Below are positions 1 through 6,406 of a DNA stretch of 21,282 bases, piece by piece. The translations under genes and the position numbers were made by a program. The number at the start of each line of letters is the position of its first letter. Positions within the stretch are counted from its first letter, which is position 1. Under the pieces are notes generated by a model. It was given only the letters and a program-made list of their open reading frames with translations. It ran no database searches and had not been told where the DNA came from. The DNA is from an uncultured Chloroflexota bacterium (GTDB lineage: Bacteria; Chloroflexota; Dehalococcoidia; Lucifugimonadales; CAJWER01): the NCBI GenBank assembly GCA_913030785.1, contig CAJWER010000019.1, forward strand, positions 1-21,282. The letters run 5' to 3'.

Positions 1-228
1 CATAATGAAGCCAAATACCCACGCCATCATGAAGGCAGGACCGGCCGCGAACAGCCACCCTTCATTTGCATGCTTCGCTGGACCATGAAGCTTCAGGTTG
101 ACGAGAAATGCCCCAAACCCTATCGCCAGGAGCCATGCGGACAGAGCGGTGACCCCCAGGGCGAGGCCGATGATGAATCCTGTTGCTACCCAGGCGAATG
201 GTGAGTCGAGTACGCGAGATAGTTCCAT
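1..228 (-). CDS. Membrane protein, C-terminus beyond the window (partial)
   Basis: Reading the minus strand from ATG at 228 gives 76 codons with no stop up to the left edge, so the gene continues outside the window. After a short polar start (MELSRVLDSP) there is a long hydrophobic stretch at about residues 11-43 (GFIIGLALGVTALSAWLL is its core). A charged loop follows (KLHGPAKHANEG), then a second hydrophobic segment that runs to the edge. This is the pattern of a small integral membrane protein with two or more helices. The start is 75 nt after the Nudix stop on the same strand, so co-transcription is plausible; the ribosome-binding site is weak (a GGGG just upstream). I do not recognise the family. 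The hydrophobic pattern is seen directly; the start choice is an inference. Confidence 0.6.
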   Translation of the reverse strand, partial: MELSRVLDSPFAWVATGFIIGLALGVTALSAWLLAIGFGAFLVNLKLHGPAKHANEGWLFAAGPAFMMAWVFGFIM

Positions 229-303
229 TGCCCCAAAGGATACAACGCGGGCCAAGGCAACGCAATCAACGGAGGGGTCACCCGGTAGTAAGATCGTCCA
301 GTG

Positions 304-780
304 TTACGTCCTCATCGCCAGCGCCGCTTCCAACAACGCCGACTCGTGACCGTCCAGCTTAAGATCGCTGACCTCTTGAAAAGGCACGAATCGGAACGAG
401 ACCTCGTACCCATCATCCACCATCAAGTCGGGTCTGAATCCAGCGAACGAGGCGGCCCATATCGGCCAAGTGAAGTCAGGGTATAGGTACGGGTAGTCAT
501 CAGGCTTGTGTGATGTATGCCTCAACTGCATGAAACCGATCCGGTCCATGATGGCAAGCTTTACCCACACCTCCTCAAACACCTCTCGCCATAGGGCTTC
601 GTCGTGTGTTTCGCCCTCCTCGACACGTACGCCCGGAAGGATATGGTCTCCGTCCAGGTTGGTCATTGTCAGCACGGAGTCCTCACGAAGTACAACCGCG
701 CGAACCGACGAAACCCACTCGCCAGGGGAAACCTCGGCAATTGGAAGCACGAGGTGCCTGACCACTTCACTAGGCTGCAT
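304..780 (-). CDS. Nudix hydrolase with altered Nudix box
   Basis: A 158-residue protein of the usual length for a single-domain Nudix hydrolase; such enzymes cleave nucleoside diphosphates linked to another moiety. The Nudix box lies at residues 50-73: G50, E57, then R65-E66-V67-F68-E69-E70. The metal-binding REVFEE core is intact. Two glycines normally present are missing: the second glycine of the opening pair is Val51 (codon GTA), and the glycine after the EE pair is Trp72 (codon TGG). Each could arise from a glycine codon by one G-to-T change. The fold probably survives, but loop geometry and activity may not. Substrate cannot be told. The start is the first ATG in frame, with no clear Shine-Dalgarno sequence. 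It sits 23 nt after the small hypothetical gene and before the partial membrane-protein gene on the same strand. Confidence 0.85.
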   Translation of the reverse strand: MQPSEVVRHLVLPIAEVSPGEWVSSVRAVVLREDSVLTMTNLDGDHILPGVRVEEGETHDEALWREVFEEVWVKLAIMDRIGFMQLRHTSHKPDDYPYLYPDFTWPIWAASFAGFRPDLMVDDGYEVSFRFVPFQEVSDLKLDGHESALLEAALAMRT

Positions 781-803
781 TTGGTTGACCAGTACTGGAA
801 TGA

Positions 804-1181
804 TTAGGGCACTGCATATGAGTCGAGCTCGCGAGTCCAGACTGACACACTCAAAGTGTTGTCCCCATGGATCATGTACTCACACCTCGGCGACTCGCCT
901 TCCTCGCTTACGCAGAAAATCGGAGAACTCGAAGCGGTATCGATGCCAGTCAATTCCACAAAGGTCCCGTCGCCATGTTGAGAATATGCCGATGTCAGCG
1001 CGACGGTCATGGTGCCGGGTCCTGTGTGGTCGATGTCCAGGGTGACTTCACTTTGCAATGGCAACCGGCACTTACTGTTCTTCTCTTCTCCGTGGACATT
1101 GTCGACACGACGAGCGGCCAGAACCCTGGTCAGGTGAGCTCGGTCCTGTTCAGTTAGATAGAACGGCAGCCTTCCATTCAA
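804..1181 (-). CDS. Hypothetical protein, 125 aa
   Basis: An open frame between the lipoprotein stop and the Nudix start, on the same strand as both. Its translation has an ordinary, non-repetitive composition, with a helical, charged beginning (LPFYLTEQDRAHLTRVLAAR) and then a beta-rich region with three cysteines. The opposite-strand reading looks less protein-like. The start is uncertain. There is no ATG or GTG in frame; TTG at 1181 is the first usable codon, and the frame stays open upstream to a TAG at 1287-1289, overlapping the lipoprotein 3' end. This could mean a TTG start, a start lost by mutation, or a non-coding frame. I do not recognise a family and assign no function. The tight spacing to its neighbours is the best support for it being a gene. 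Confidence 0.42.
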   Translation of the reverse strand: MNGRLPFYLTEQDRAHLTRVLAARRVDNVHGEEKNSKCRLPLQSEVTLDIDHTGPGTMTVALTSAYSQHGDGTFVELTGIDTASSSPIFCVSEEGESPRCEYMIHGDNTLSVSVWTRELDSYAVP

Positions 1182-1213
1182 TTCATTAATAGAGGCTTCA
1201 AGCCTGGCAGCCC

Positions 1214-1644
1214 CTATGTCAGCTCTGGATACAAAGTGAACTGGAACGGCTGAAAGGATCGTCCCTGCTCGCCGGTAATAACCAGGCTATCGAGCGGCAC
1301 GGCGGCTGGTATTTCAACGGTGATTTGCTGGGCGTACCTAAACTCCAGGGCACGTGCGGTGCAATTGTTTGGTAGCTGGAGCCCTTGTATCTACCTCCTC
1401 GACCGTCGCCAACTTCGATCGCGACCAAGGACGTGTACGGGGACGCCTGGAGAGCAACGGTAACGGTGAACTCCTCGTCGCTGCGGCTAAATCCGGTTAC
1501 CCTCGGGTAGTTGGCCTGCGGTATCACCGTGGGGTCTATACCGATTACGCCCCCCAGACCGGCCATTCCGCCGCACGCGGCTGCTGCTAGCATCACAATC
1601 GAGATCCAAACACCAACTCTTGTGATCACGATTGGCAAGTCCAC
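1214..1644 (-). pseudogene. Secreted lipoprotein gene interrupted by a frameshift
   Basis: From GTG at 1644 the frame gives a hydrophobic signal (VGVWISIVMLAAAAC) ending in a lipobox-like Ala-Ala-Ala-Cys at residue 24, then an extracellular-type sequence rich in Val, Thr and Gly. About residue 88 (near 1380-1390) the protein-like composition ends. From there a different minus-strand frame reads QLPNNCTARALEFRYAQQ and continues to FQFTLYPELT and a TAG at 1214-1216. Joining the frames needs a 1-nt deletion, or a 2-nt insertion, near an AAGGG run. The repaired product would be about 142 residues, a small exported lipoprotein with a beta-sandwich look. Family unknown. It is divergent from hyi and heads the minus-strand group. 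The lesion is seen in the sequence; whether it is true decay or a sequencing/assembly indel cannot be decided here. Confidence 0.55.
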
Positions 1645-1770
1645 AACTTATTGGGAACCGGCAGGTCTCCCGCTGCAAAATCGAGGCTTCGCATGTTTCT
1701 CCAAATGGGTTGGGATATCAATCGAGTTCACAAGTCTCACTACCGCGGGTACCGTTGTCGCCATCACCCG

Positions 1771-1798
1771 TTGACGACGGCTTACTCTCCAATATAAT
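1771..1798 (+). promoter_or_regulatory. Sigma70-type promoter for hyi
   Basis: TTGACG at 1771-1776 and TATAAT at 1793-1798 are separated by 16 nt, which is near-consensus for both boxes. The predicted transcript would start near 1805 and reach the hyi ATG at 1840 through a leader of about 35 nt that holds AAGGAG at 1823-1828. There is no other good gene start nearby on this strand. Confidence 0.75.
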
Positions 1799-1839
1799 TG
1801 GCTAGATCGAATCCAATCCACCAAGGAGCCACGCAAGAT

Positions 1840-2622
1840 ATGCCCAAACTCGCAGCCAACCTGACGATGATGTTCAATGAGGTCGACTTCCTGGACCGTT
1901 TCCGTGCGGCGGCGGAAGCAGGCTTTGCCGGCGTCGAGTACGTGTCTCCGTACGAGTACGATAAGACCGACCTCGTCGAAATGCTGCGTCGCCACCGGCT
2001 CACCCAAGTGCTCTTCAACCTTCCCGTGGGAGATTGGGCCGCGGGAGAACGAGGCATCGCCTGCCATCCGGACCGTGTTGAAGAGTTCCGAGCCGGCATC
2101 GACACAGCTATCGAGTACGCTGGAGTCCTTGGCTGCCACCAGGTCAACTGCCTTGCAGGTATCTCCCCGACAGACTCTGCCCCAGAGACGCTTCGCGAGA
2201 CATTCGTCTCCAACCTGAGATTCGCGGCCCAGCGACTCGAGCACGCAGGGGTCCGCCTCCTGATTGAGCCCATCAATCAGCGGGACATCGCGGGTTTCTA
2301 CCTGCGGAACACCAAACACGCCCTCGACATAATCGCGGAGGCCGCCGTCTCCAATCTGTATGTGCAGTACGACGTCTACCACATGCAGGTGATGGAGGGA
2401 GATCTGGTGCCCACCATGCAGGCCAACCTCAACTCGATTTCGCACATTCAAATCGCCGACACGCCAGGCCGCAACGAGCCCGGCACCGGCGAGATCAACT
2501 ACCCATTCGTCCTGAAAGCCATGGACGAGATGGGTTACCAGGGCTGGGTCGGGTGCGAATACAAGCCGGCCACCACCACCGTGGAAGGCCTTAGCTGGGC
2601 CGCCGACTACCTCGTAAAATAG
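1840..2622 (+). CDS. hyi: Hydroxypyruvate isomerase (TIM-barrel sugar isomerase family)
   Basis: A 260-residue protein, the normal length for Hyi, which interconverts hydroxypyruvate and tartronate semialdehyde in glyoxylate and glycerate metabolism. It has the xylose-isomerase-like TIM barrel signature. Four divalent-metal ligands fall at the positions known for this family: Glu143 (LLIEPIN), Asp178 (VQYDVYHMQ), Gln204 (HIQIAD) and Glu240 (GCEYKP). ATG at 1840 is chosen because AAGGAG lies 11 nt upstream and the protein begins MPKLAANLTMMF as family members do; an earlier in-frame start at 1798 would overlap the -10 box. It stands alone behind its own strong promoter. No glyoxylate carboligase or tartronate semialdehyde reductase is in the window, so the exact substrate is inferred; a related ketose isomerase or epimerase remains possible. 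Confidence 0.92.
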   Translation: MPKLAANLTMMFNEVDFLDRFRAAAEAGFAGVEYVSPYEYDKTDLVEMLRRHRLTQVLFNLPVGDWAAGERGIACHPDRVEEFRAGIDTAIEYAGVLGCHQVNCLAGISPTDSAPETLRETFVSNLRFAAQRLEHAGVRLLIEPINQRDIAGFYLRNTKHALDIIAEAAVSNLYVQYDVYHMQVMEGDLVPTMQANLNSISHIQIADTPGRNEPGTGEINYPFVLKAMDEMGYQGWVGCEYKPATTTVEGLSWAADYLVK

Positions 2623-2634
2623 CCAAATAAGACC

Positions 2635-2645
2635 CCTTCGACAGG
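2635..2645 (+). repeat. Half-arm of the TTCGACAGG palindromic repeat
   Basis: CCTTCGACAGG just after the hyi stop matches one outer arm of the palindromes at 11981-12068 and 10438-10500. The opposite arm is not present, so this is at most a truncated remnant. Confidence 0.3.
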
Positions 2646-2752
2646 TTGGCATCAAGCCCCCGCTCGAAATCCCCATACGCTTCCACGAAAAGTCGCGGAC
2701 AGCTTAGATAGGCCCCACATGCGCTGTTTCTGACCAGCAGCCGCTCAAGTAA

Positions 2753-3399
2753 GAGGGCGGGTCACAGACCCGCGGCGACTGGACCGTGGAGAGTATCGGC
2801 AGTGGAGATTTGACCTACCAGTACTCGACATCCATCGCCGTCGACCCCGATGGCTCCCCACACATCGCCTGCTACGACCAGGGCGGCAAAGATCTGGCGC
2901 TGGCCAGTCGCGGCGACGCTGGATGGGACATCACACATATCGATACCGACGGCGAAACGGGGCTATTTTCCTCGCTAGTCATAGACGCCGACGGGCGCTT
3001 CCACGTCAGCTACTTTGAGAAAAATCACCCTCCAAAGGCATAGTCAAGTAGGCGACTAGGGCACATGGCGAGACCGACTGGACCATCCTGGACGTAGGCA
3101 CTCTCGACAATCTGGCATTCGGGTTCATCGGCGCCCGCAACATTACGTCGATCGCCATAGACGCCGCCGTCAACCCGTGGATTGCCTACTCCGACGAGAC
3201 GCGAGTCATGCTGGCCATCTGGAGGGGCTCGGAGTGGCAGGTTGAGACCGTCGTCGAGTCGCCTGCGGAAGACCTTGGGCAGTCCGTATCGTTAAAGCTT
3301 GACGGCATTCGAGACCCTCACATCGCCTACTCCCGCGTTACAAGCCGCAGCCCGTTGAAGGGTGTCATCACTTACGTCAGAGGGTCGTCGTCACCCTAA
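2753..3399 (+). pseudogene. Remnant of a beta-propeller repeat protein (two lesions)
   Basis: After a TAA at 2750-2752 an open frame reads GDWTVESIG and SIAVDPDGSPHIACYD, typical of the roughly 48-residue blades of secreted propeller proteins (pattern: G-x-W, then S-I-A-x-D-x-D-G-x-P-H-I-A-Y, then a strand ending near YATR). That frame stops at 3041-3043. The continuation lies in another frame: KSPSKGIVK, a TAG at 3049-3051 where the blade pattern expects the Tyr of a KYA motif, then HGETDWTILDVG and PHIAYS, up to TAA at 3397-3399. Restoring the product needs one base added to the A5 run at 3020-3024 plus a sense codon for the TAG. About four blades remain. Start, signal peptide and the remaining blades are absent. 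Seen directly: the frames and stops. Inferred: a dead fragment of a once longer surface or secreted protein. Confidence 0.75.
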
Positions 3400-3552
3400 T
3401 AGGGAAGGTTTTGGGTGTTGGTTTCAGGGTGTCGGACTCCGAATCCAGGACCCATAATCTCGGTCCCAGCACCTAAAATCTGTTCCGGTTTTTCGGCGGA
3501 GCAATGATATACTGTCGTCACCCCGATACTGCGTAATTCCGCGGAGGAAGAG

Positions 3553-5934
3553 ATGGCGACAGACTTGATGCCGGAGACCGGCACCGTCGGCGAACGTGAC
3601 GACCTGCTGCACGAGATTCAGAAGCGTGTCTTGTGGCTGTCCATCAACATGGTGGACCACGCCAACCGCATCCGGAAGAGCCCCGGCGGAGTCAAGGTAG
3701 GAGGCCATCAGGCCTCGAGCTCCTCCGTCGTCACCATCATGACTTACCTGTACTTCGAGTACATGAGCGCGGGCGACCGAATCTCCGTCAAGCCCCATGC
3801 CTCACCGGTGTTCCACGCCATCCAGTACCTGCTCGGCAACCTGGATGCCGAGTATCTGACCACACTCAGGGAGTTCCACGGGCTGCAGGCCTACCCCAGC
3901 CGAACCAAGGACCCGGACGGCGTCGACTTCTCGACAGGCCCGGTCGGAATTGGGGCTGTTGCACCCAACTTCGCATGGCTGGCCGAGGAGTACGTGCGCA
4001 ACCACCTCAACGAGAACAGTGGCGTCGGTCGTCGCTTTATCAGCCTCGTCGGAGACGCCGAACTTGACGAGGGGATAGTCTGGGAAGGCATAGCCGACCC
4101 CGCCCTGGAAGGCCTTGAGAATGCCCTGTGGGTCGTCGACCTCAATCGCCAGAGCCTCGACAGGATTATCCCAGGTATCAGGGCAGATGTCTGGAGGCAG
4201 ATGTTCGACGCCAACGGCTGGAACGTGATCGACGCCAAATATGGGAAGAAACTCCAGGCGGCCTATGAGCTGCCTCGGGGAGACCTGCTTCGTGACAGCA
4301 TCGACGGCATGTCCAATGAGATGTATCAGAGACTGCTCCGGGTTGACGCCGCCGCGCTGCGAGAGTGGTTGCCTCGCACAAGTGAGCACCCCACTGACAT
4401 GGCCGAATTCATCGGCCAGTGGGACGACAACGAGCTGCAATCCCTCCTGCGGAACCTCGGTGGCCACGACTTCGCCATGCTCCGTGAGGCCTTCGGGAAG
4501 GCTGATCAAGCGACTGGCCCCACCGTCATGTTCGCCTATACCCTGAAGGGATGGATGCTGCCGATTGTCGGAGACCCGCAAAACCACTCCGCCAACCTCA
4601 GTGAGCAGCAGATGACCGAGGTCCGTGAAACCCTGGGCATTGACGAGACCGAGATTTCAGCCAGGCTCGGGTCCGACACTGCCGCCGGGCGTCTGTGCCT
4701 TGACACCGGCTACCGGCTGCAGCTGCAAAAGCGCCAGAACGGTGCTCCCCCCGAGATTGAAATACCCGCCAGCTTCGGTCGAACGTACAGGGGGGATGCC
4801 TCCGCTCAGCAGATATTCGGACAGGTCCTTACCGAGATTTCACGCAACCATCCCGAACTCCGCGAGAGGCTGGTCACAACGAGCCCGGACGTTGCAAGCT
4901 CCACGAATTTGGGAGGCTGGATCAACCGCGTCGGCATTTATGGAAAATCCGCGCAGGAAGATGTCCCGGAGGAGAGCGAGGGCCGATCACTCCAGTGGGT
5001 CGAGTCCGATCAGGGTCAGCACATCGAGCTGGGCATCTCAGAAAACAACCTGTTCACATGCCTAGGTCAACTCGGACTCACCTTCGAGATGACAGGCGAA
5101 CTGCTCTTCCCGATCGGCACGGTCTACGACCCATTCGTTCGCCGCGGCCTCGACGCGTTCATGGTCAGCGTCTATTCGGGCGCGCGATACATCGTCGTCG
5201 GCACCCCTTCTGGTGTCACGCTCGGCCCCGAGGGTGGCTCACACCAGTCGGTAATCACACCCTCCATCGGCATCGGGATGCCCGACCTGGCCTACTACGA
5301 GCCCTGCTTCGGCCAGGAGCTTGAGTGGATACTCCTGTCGGCGCTGGACAAGATCCGAACAAGGGTCGAGTCGACATATCTGCGTCTGACCACGAAGCCA
5401 GCCGACCAGTCCTTGTTCACTGCGCCATCCGATCCGGCCGACCTCGAGCGACTACGGCAACAAGTTATCGCCGGGGCATACAGGCTGGTCGATCGCAGTG
5501 GTGAGGACGGCTACGTTACCGGCGAGAATGTGGTAAACGTGTTCGCCTGCGGCGCGATGGTTCCTGGGGCGATAGACGCCAGCAACCAGCTCCTTGAAGA
5601 GGGTGTATTTGCGAACATAATCAACGTCACCGGGCCGGGGCCCCTGTACAGCAGCTTCCAGGACTCGGTCCACCAGTCCATGAAGACCGGGCACCGGGAC
5701 AAGCCATTCCTGGACGGCGTGCTCTCGTCTGAAGAGCGCCACGTTCCCATCGTGACCGTACTCGACGGCCATCCTCAGACGTTGGCATGGCTGGGAGCGG
5801 CACTTGCGGCGCCCACCTTCCCGCTCGGTGTGACACGGTACGGCCAGTCGGGTACGCCCGAGGACCTGTACCGTGAATACGAGATCGACTCCACCAGCGT
5901 TATGGCGGCCAGCTTCGACGCCCTCGGGGTGTAG
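3553..5934 (+). CDS. Thiamine-diphosphate E1, AceE/transketolase-like
   Basis: A 793-residue protein of the homodimeric pyruvate dehydrogenase E1/transketolase type, a little shorter than E. coli AceE (about 890). The thiamine-diphosphate motif runs from GDAELDEG (Gly167-Asp168) to VVDLN (Asn198). His82 (KPHASPVFHA) and the loop STGPVGIGAVAP near 125-137 match the cofactor-binding N-terminal domain. The middle domain has the expected catalytic glutamate at Glu492 (HIELGISENN), followed by a GPEGGSHQS loop; a transketolase C-terminal domain fills roughly the last 150 residues. GGAGG lies six bases before ATG 3553. A possible -10 (TATACT, 3508-3513) lacks a clear -35. No E2, E3 or lipoyl domain is nearby, so the reaction could be oxidative decarboxylation of a 2-oxoacid with distant partners or a transketolase-like transfer. 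The family is clear; the substrate is not. Confidence 0.88.
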   Translation: MATDLMPETGTVGERDDLLHEIQKRVLWLSINMVDHANRIRKSPGGVKVGGHQASSSSVVTIMTYLYFEYMSAGDRISVKPHASPVFHAIQYLLGNLDAEYLTTLREFHGLQAYPSRTKDPDGVDFSTGPVGIGAVAPNFAWLAEEYVRNHLNENSGVGRRFISLVGDAELDEGIVWEGIADPALEGLENALWVVDLNRQSLDRIIPGIRADVWRQMFDANGWNVIDAKYGKKLQAAYELPRGDLLRDSIDGMSNEMYQRLLRVDAAALREWLPRTSEHPTDMAEFIGQWDDNELQSLLRNLGGHDFAMLREAFGKADQATGPTVMFAYTLKGWMLPIVGDPQNHSANLSEQQMTEVRETLGIDETEISARLGSDTAAGRLCLDTGYRLQLQKRQNGAPPEIEIPASFGRTYRGDASAQQIFGQVLTEISRNHPELRERLVTTSPDVASSTNLGGWINRVGIYGKSAQEDVPEESEGRSLQWVESDQGQHIELGISENNLFTCLGQLGLTFEMTGELLFPIGTVYDPFVRRGLDAFMVSVYSGARYIVVGTPSGVTLGPEGGSHQSVITPSIGIGMPDLAYYEPCFGQELEWILLSALDKIRTRVESTYLRLTTKPADQSLFTAPSDPADLERLRQQVIAGAYRLVDRSGEDGYVTGENVVNVFACGAMVPGAIDASNQLLEEGVFANIINVTGPGPLYSSFQDSVHQSMKTGHRDKPFLDGVLSSEERHVPIVTVLDGHPQTLAWLGAALAAPTFPLGVTRYGQSGTPEDLYREYEIDSTSVMAASFDALGV

Positions 5935-6005
5935 GAGGACTGCTGACCTGGTCACGCTATCAGGCGACCCCTCCCCAGCAGAAAAAGAGAAATATTGATG
6001 TTGTC

Positions 6006-6195
6006 TGTGAGGGACACCCTCACACTCCCGGTATAGGGGCTATCGCCCCTCTGCACTCCCCATCTCCTCGATTAAGAAAGGAATAACCCTTGTGAGTGGC
6101 GCCCTGTGATACCCCCGGCATAGGGACTGCCGCTCCTCTGCGCACCCCTTATTCCCATATCAAGAAAGGGACGAAGTGCAAGTCAGGGACGCCTT
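6006..6195. repeat. Tandem repeat, period 85-86 bp, about 2.2 diverged copies
   Basis: Unit 1 starts at 6006 (TGTGAGGGACACCCT), unit 2 at 6091 (TGTGAGTGGCGCCCT) and a partial unit 3 at 6177 (TGCAAGTCAGGGACGCCT). Units 1 and 2 share, in order, a CCCGG(T/C)ATAGGG block, a C(C/T)CCTCTGC block and an AAGAAAGG block near the end. Unit 1 carries a perfect AGGGGC-TATC-GCCCCT hairpin (6035-6050) that is degraded in unit 2 (AGGGAC/GCTCCT). The repeat is non-coding in all frames as far as I can judge. A possible dispersed relative is at 17275-17310. Confidence 0.6.
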
Positions 6196-6293
6196 AGGAA
6201 GAGGTCCCTCTCTTGCTGAGCCCATCGAGCCACCGACCAGCGGCTCCACCGACCCATGCGCATCCACGTGCCCAACTATCATGCCTCGCCCCT

Positions 6294-6321
6294 TTGCAAT
6301 GATCGCCTCCTGGGCTACACT
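6294..6321 (+). promoter_or_regulatory. Candidate sigma70 promoter for the VPS10/BNR gene
   Basis: TTGCAA (6294-6299), a 16-nt spacer and TACACT (6316-6321). Transcription would start near 6328 and give a leader of about 79 nt to ATG 6407 that contains the 6345-6381 hairpin. The match is good but not perfect, and no experimental signal supports it. Confidence 0.45.
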
Positions 6322-6344
6322 GCCAGCGGGGCAGCATGGAACCC

Positions 6345-6381
6345 TCACCTCGCTCCTCTCCCTCGGGATGGAGAGGAAGGG
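6345..6381. repeat. Dispersed hairpin repeat (CCCTCACCTC...CCTCTCC/GGAGAGG)
   Basis: A block CCTCACCTC, then CCTCTCC (6355-6361), an 8-nt loop and GGAGAGG (6370-6376), then AAGGGG. A second copy at 13163-13198 shares the CCCTCACCTC start and the stem. This type of CCTCTCCC/GGGAGAGG element is a known class of intergenic repeat in many bacterial genomes. Here it lies between the candidate promoter and the start of the VPS10/BNR gene, so it would be in the mRNA leader. Confidence 0.6.
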
Positions 6382-6406
6382 GAATTTCAGCGGAGTGAAC
6401 TGCAAA

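Larger units (their letters stand above)
5935..6406. other. 470-bp intergenic region with repeats and promoter
   Basis: No convincing gene. An open frame does run from 6176 into the next gene, but its part before 6407 is translated repeat sequence and leader. The region holds the 85-86 bp tandem repeat (6006-6195), small hairpins in its first unit (GAGGG/CCCTC at 6009-6021; AGGGGC/GCCCCT at 6035-6050), a promoter candidate (6294-6321) and a hairpin repeat (6345-6381). Confidence 0.7.

Noticed and set aside
506..1045. A 179-codon plus-strand frame across the Nudix and hypothetical genes
   Set aside because: Low-complexity Ser/Arg/Thr-rich translation; the minus-strand Nudix box shows which strand codes.
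1648..2676. A 342-codon minus-strand frame across hyi
   Set aside because: It is the antisense of a well-supported gene with promoter, ribosome-binding site and family residues; its composition is rich in Val, Gly and His as expected for a shadow frame.
3802..4587. A 261-codon minus-strand frame inside the AceE-like gene
   Set aside because: It is antisense to a conserved E1 domain and has no ribosome-binding site or family pattern.
6176..6406. A 77-codon N-terminal extension of the VPS10/BNR protein
   Set aside because: It is made of tandem-repeat end, promoter and hairpin-repeat sequence and has no signal peptide; ATG 6407 has a ribosome-binding site and fits the family start.
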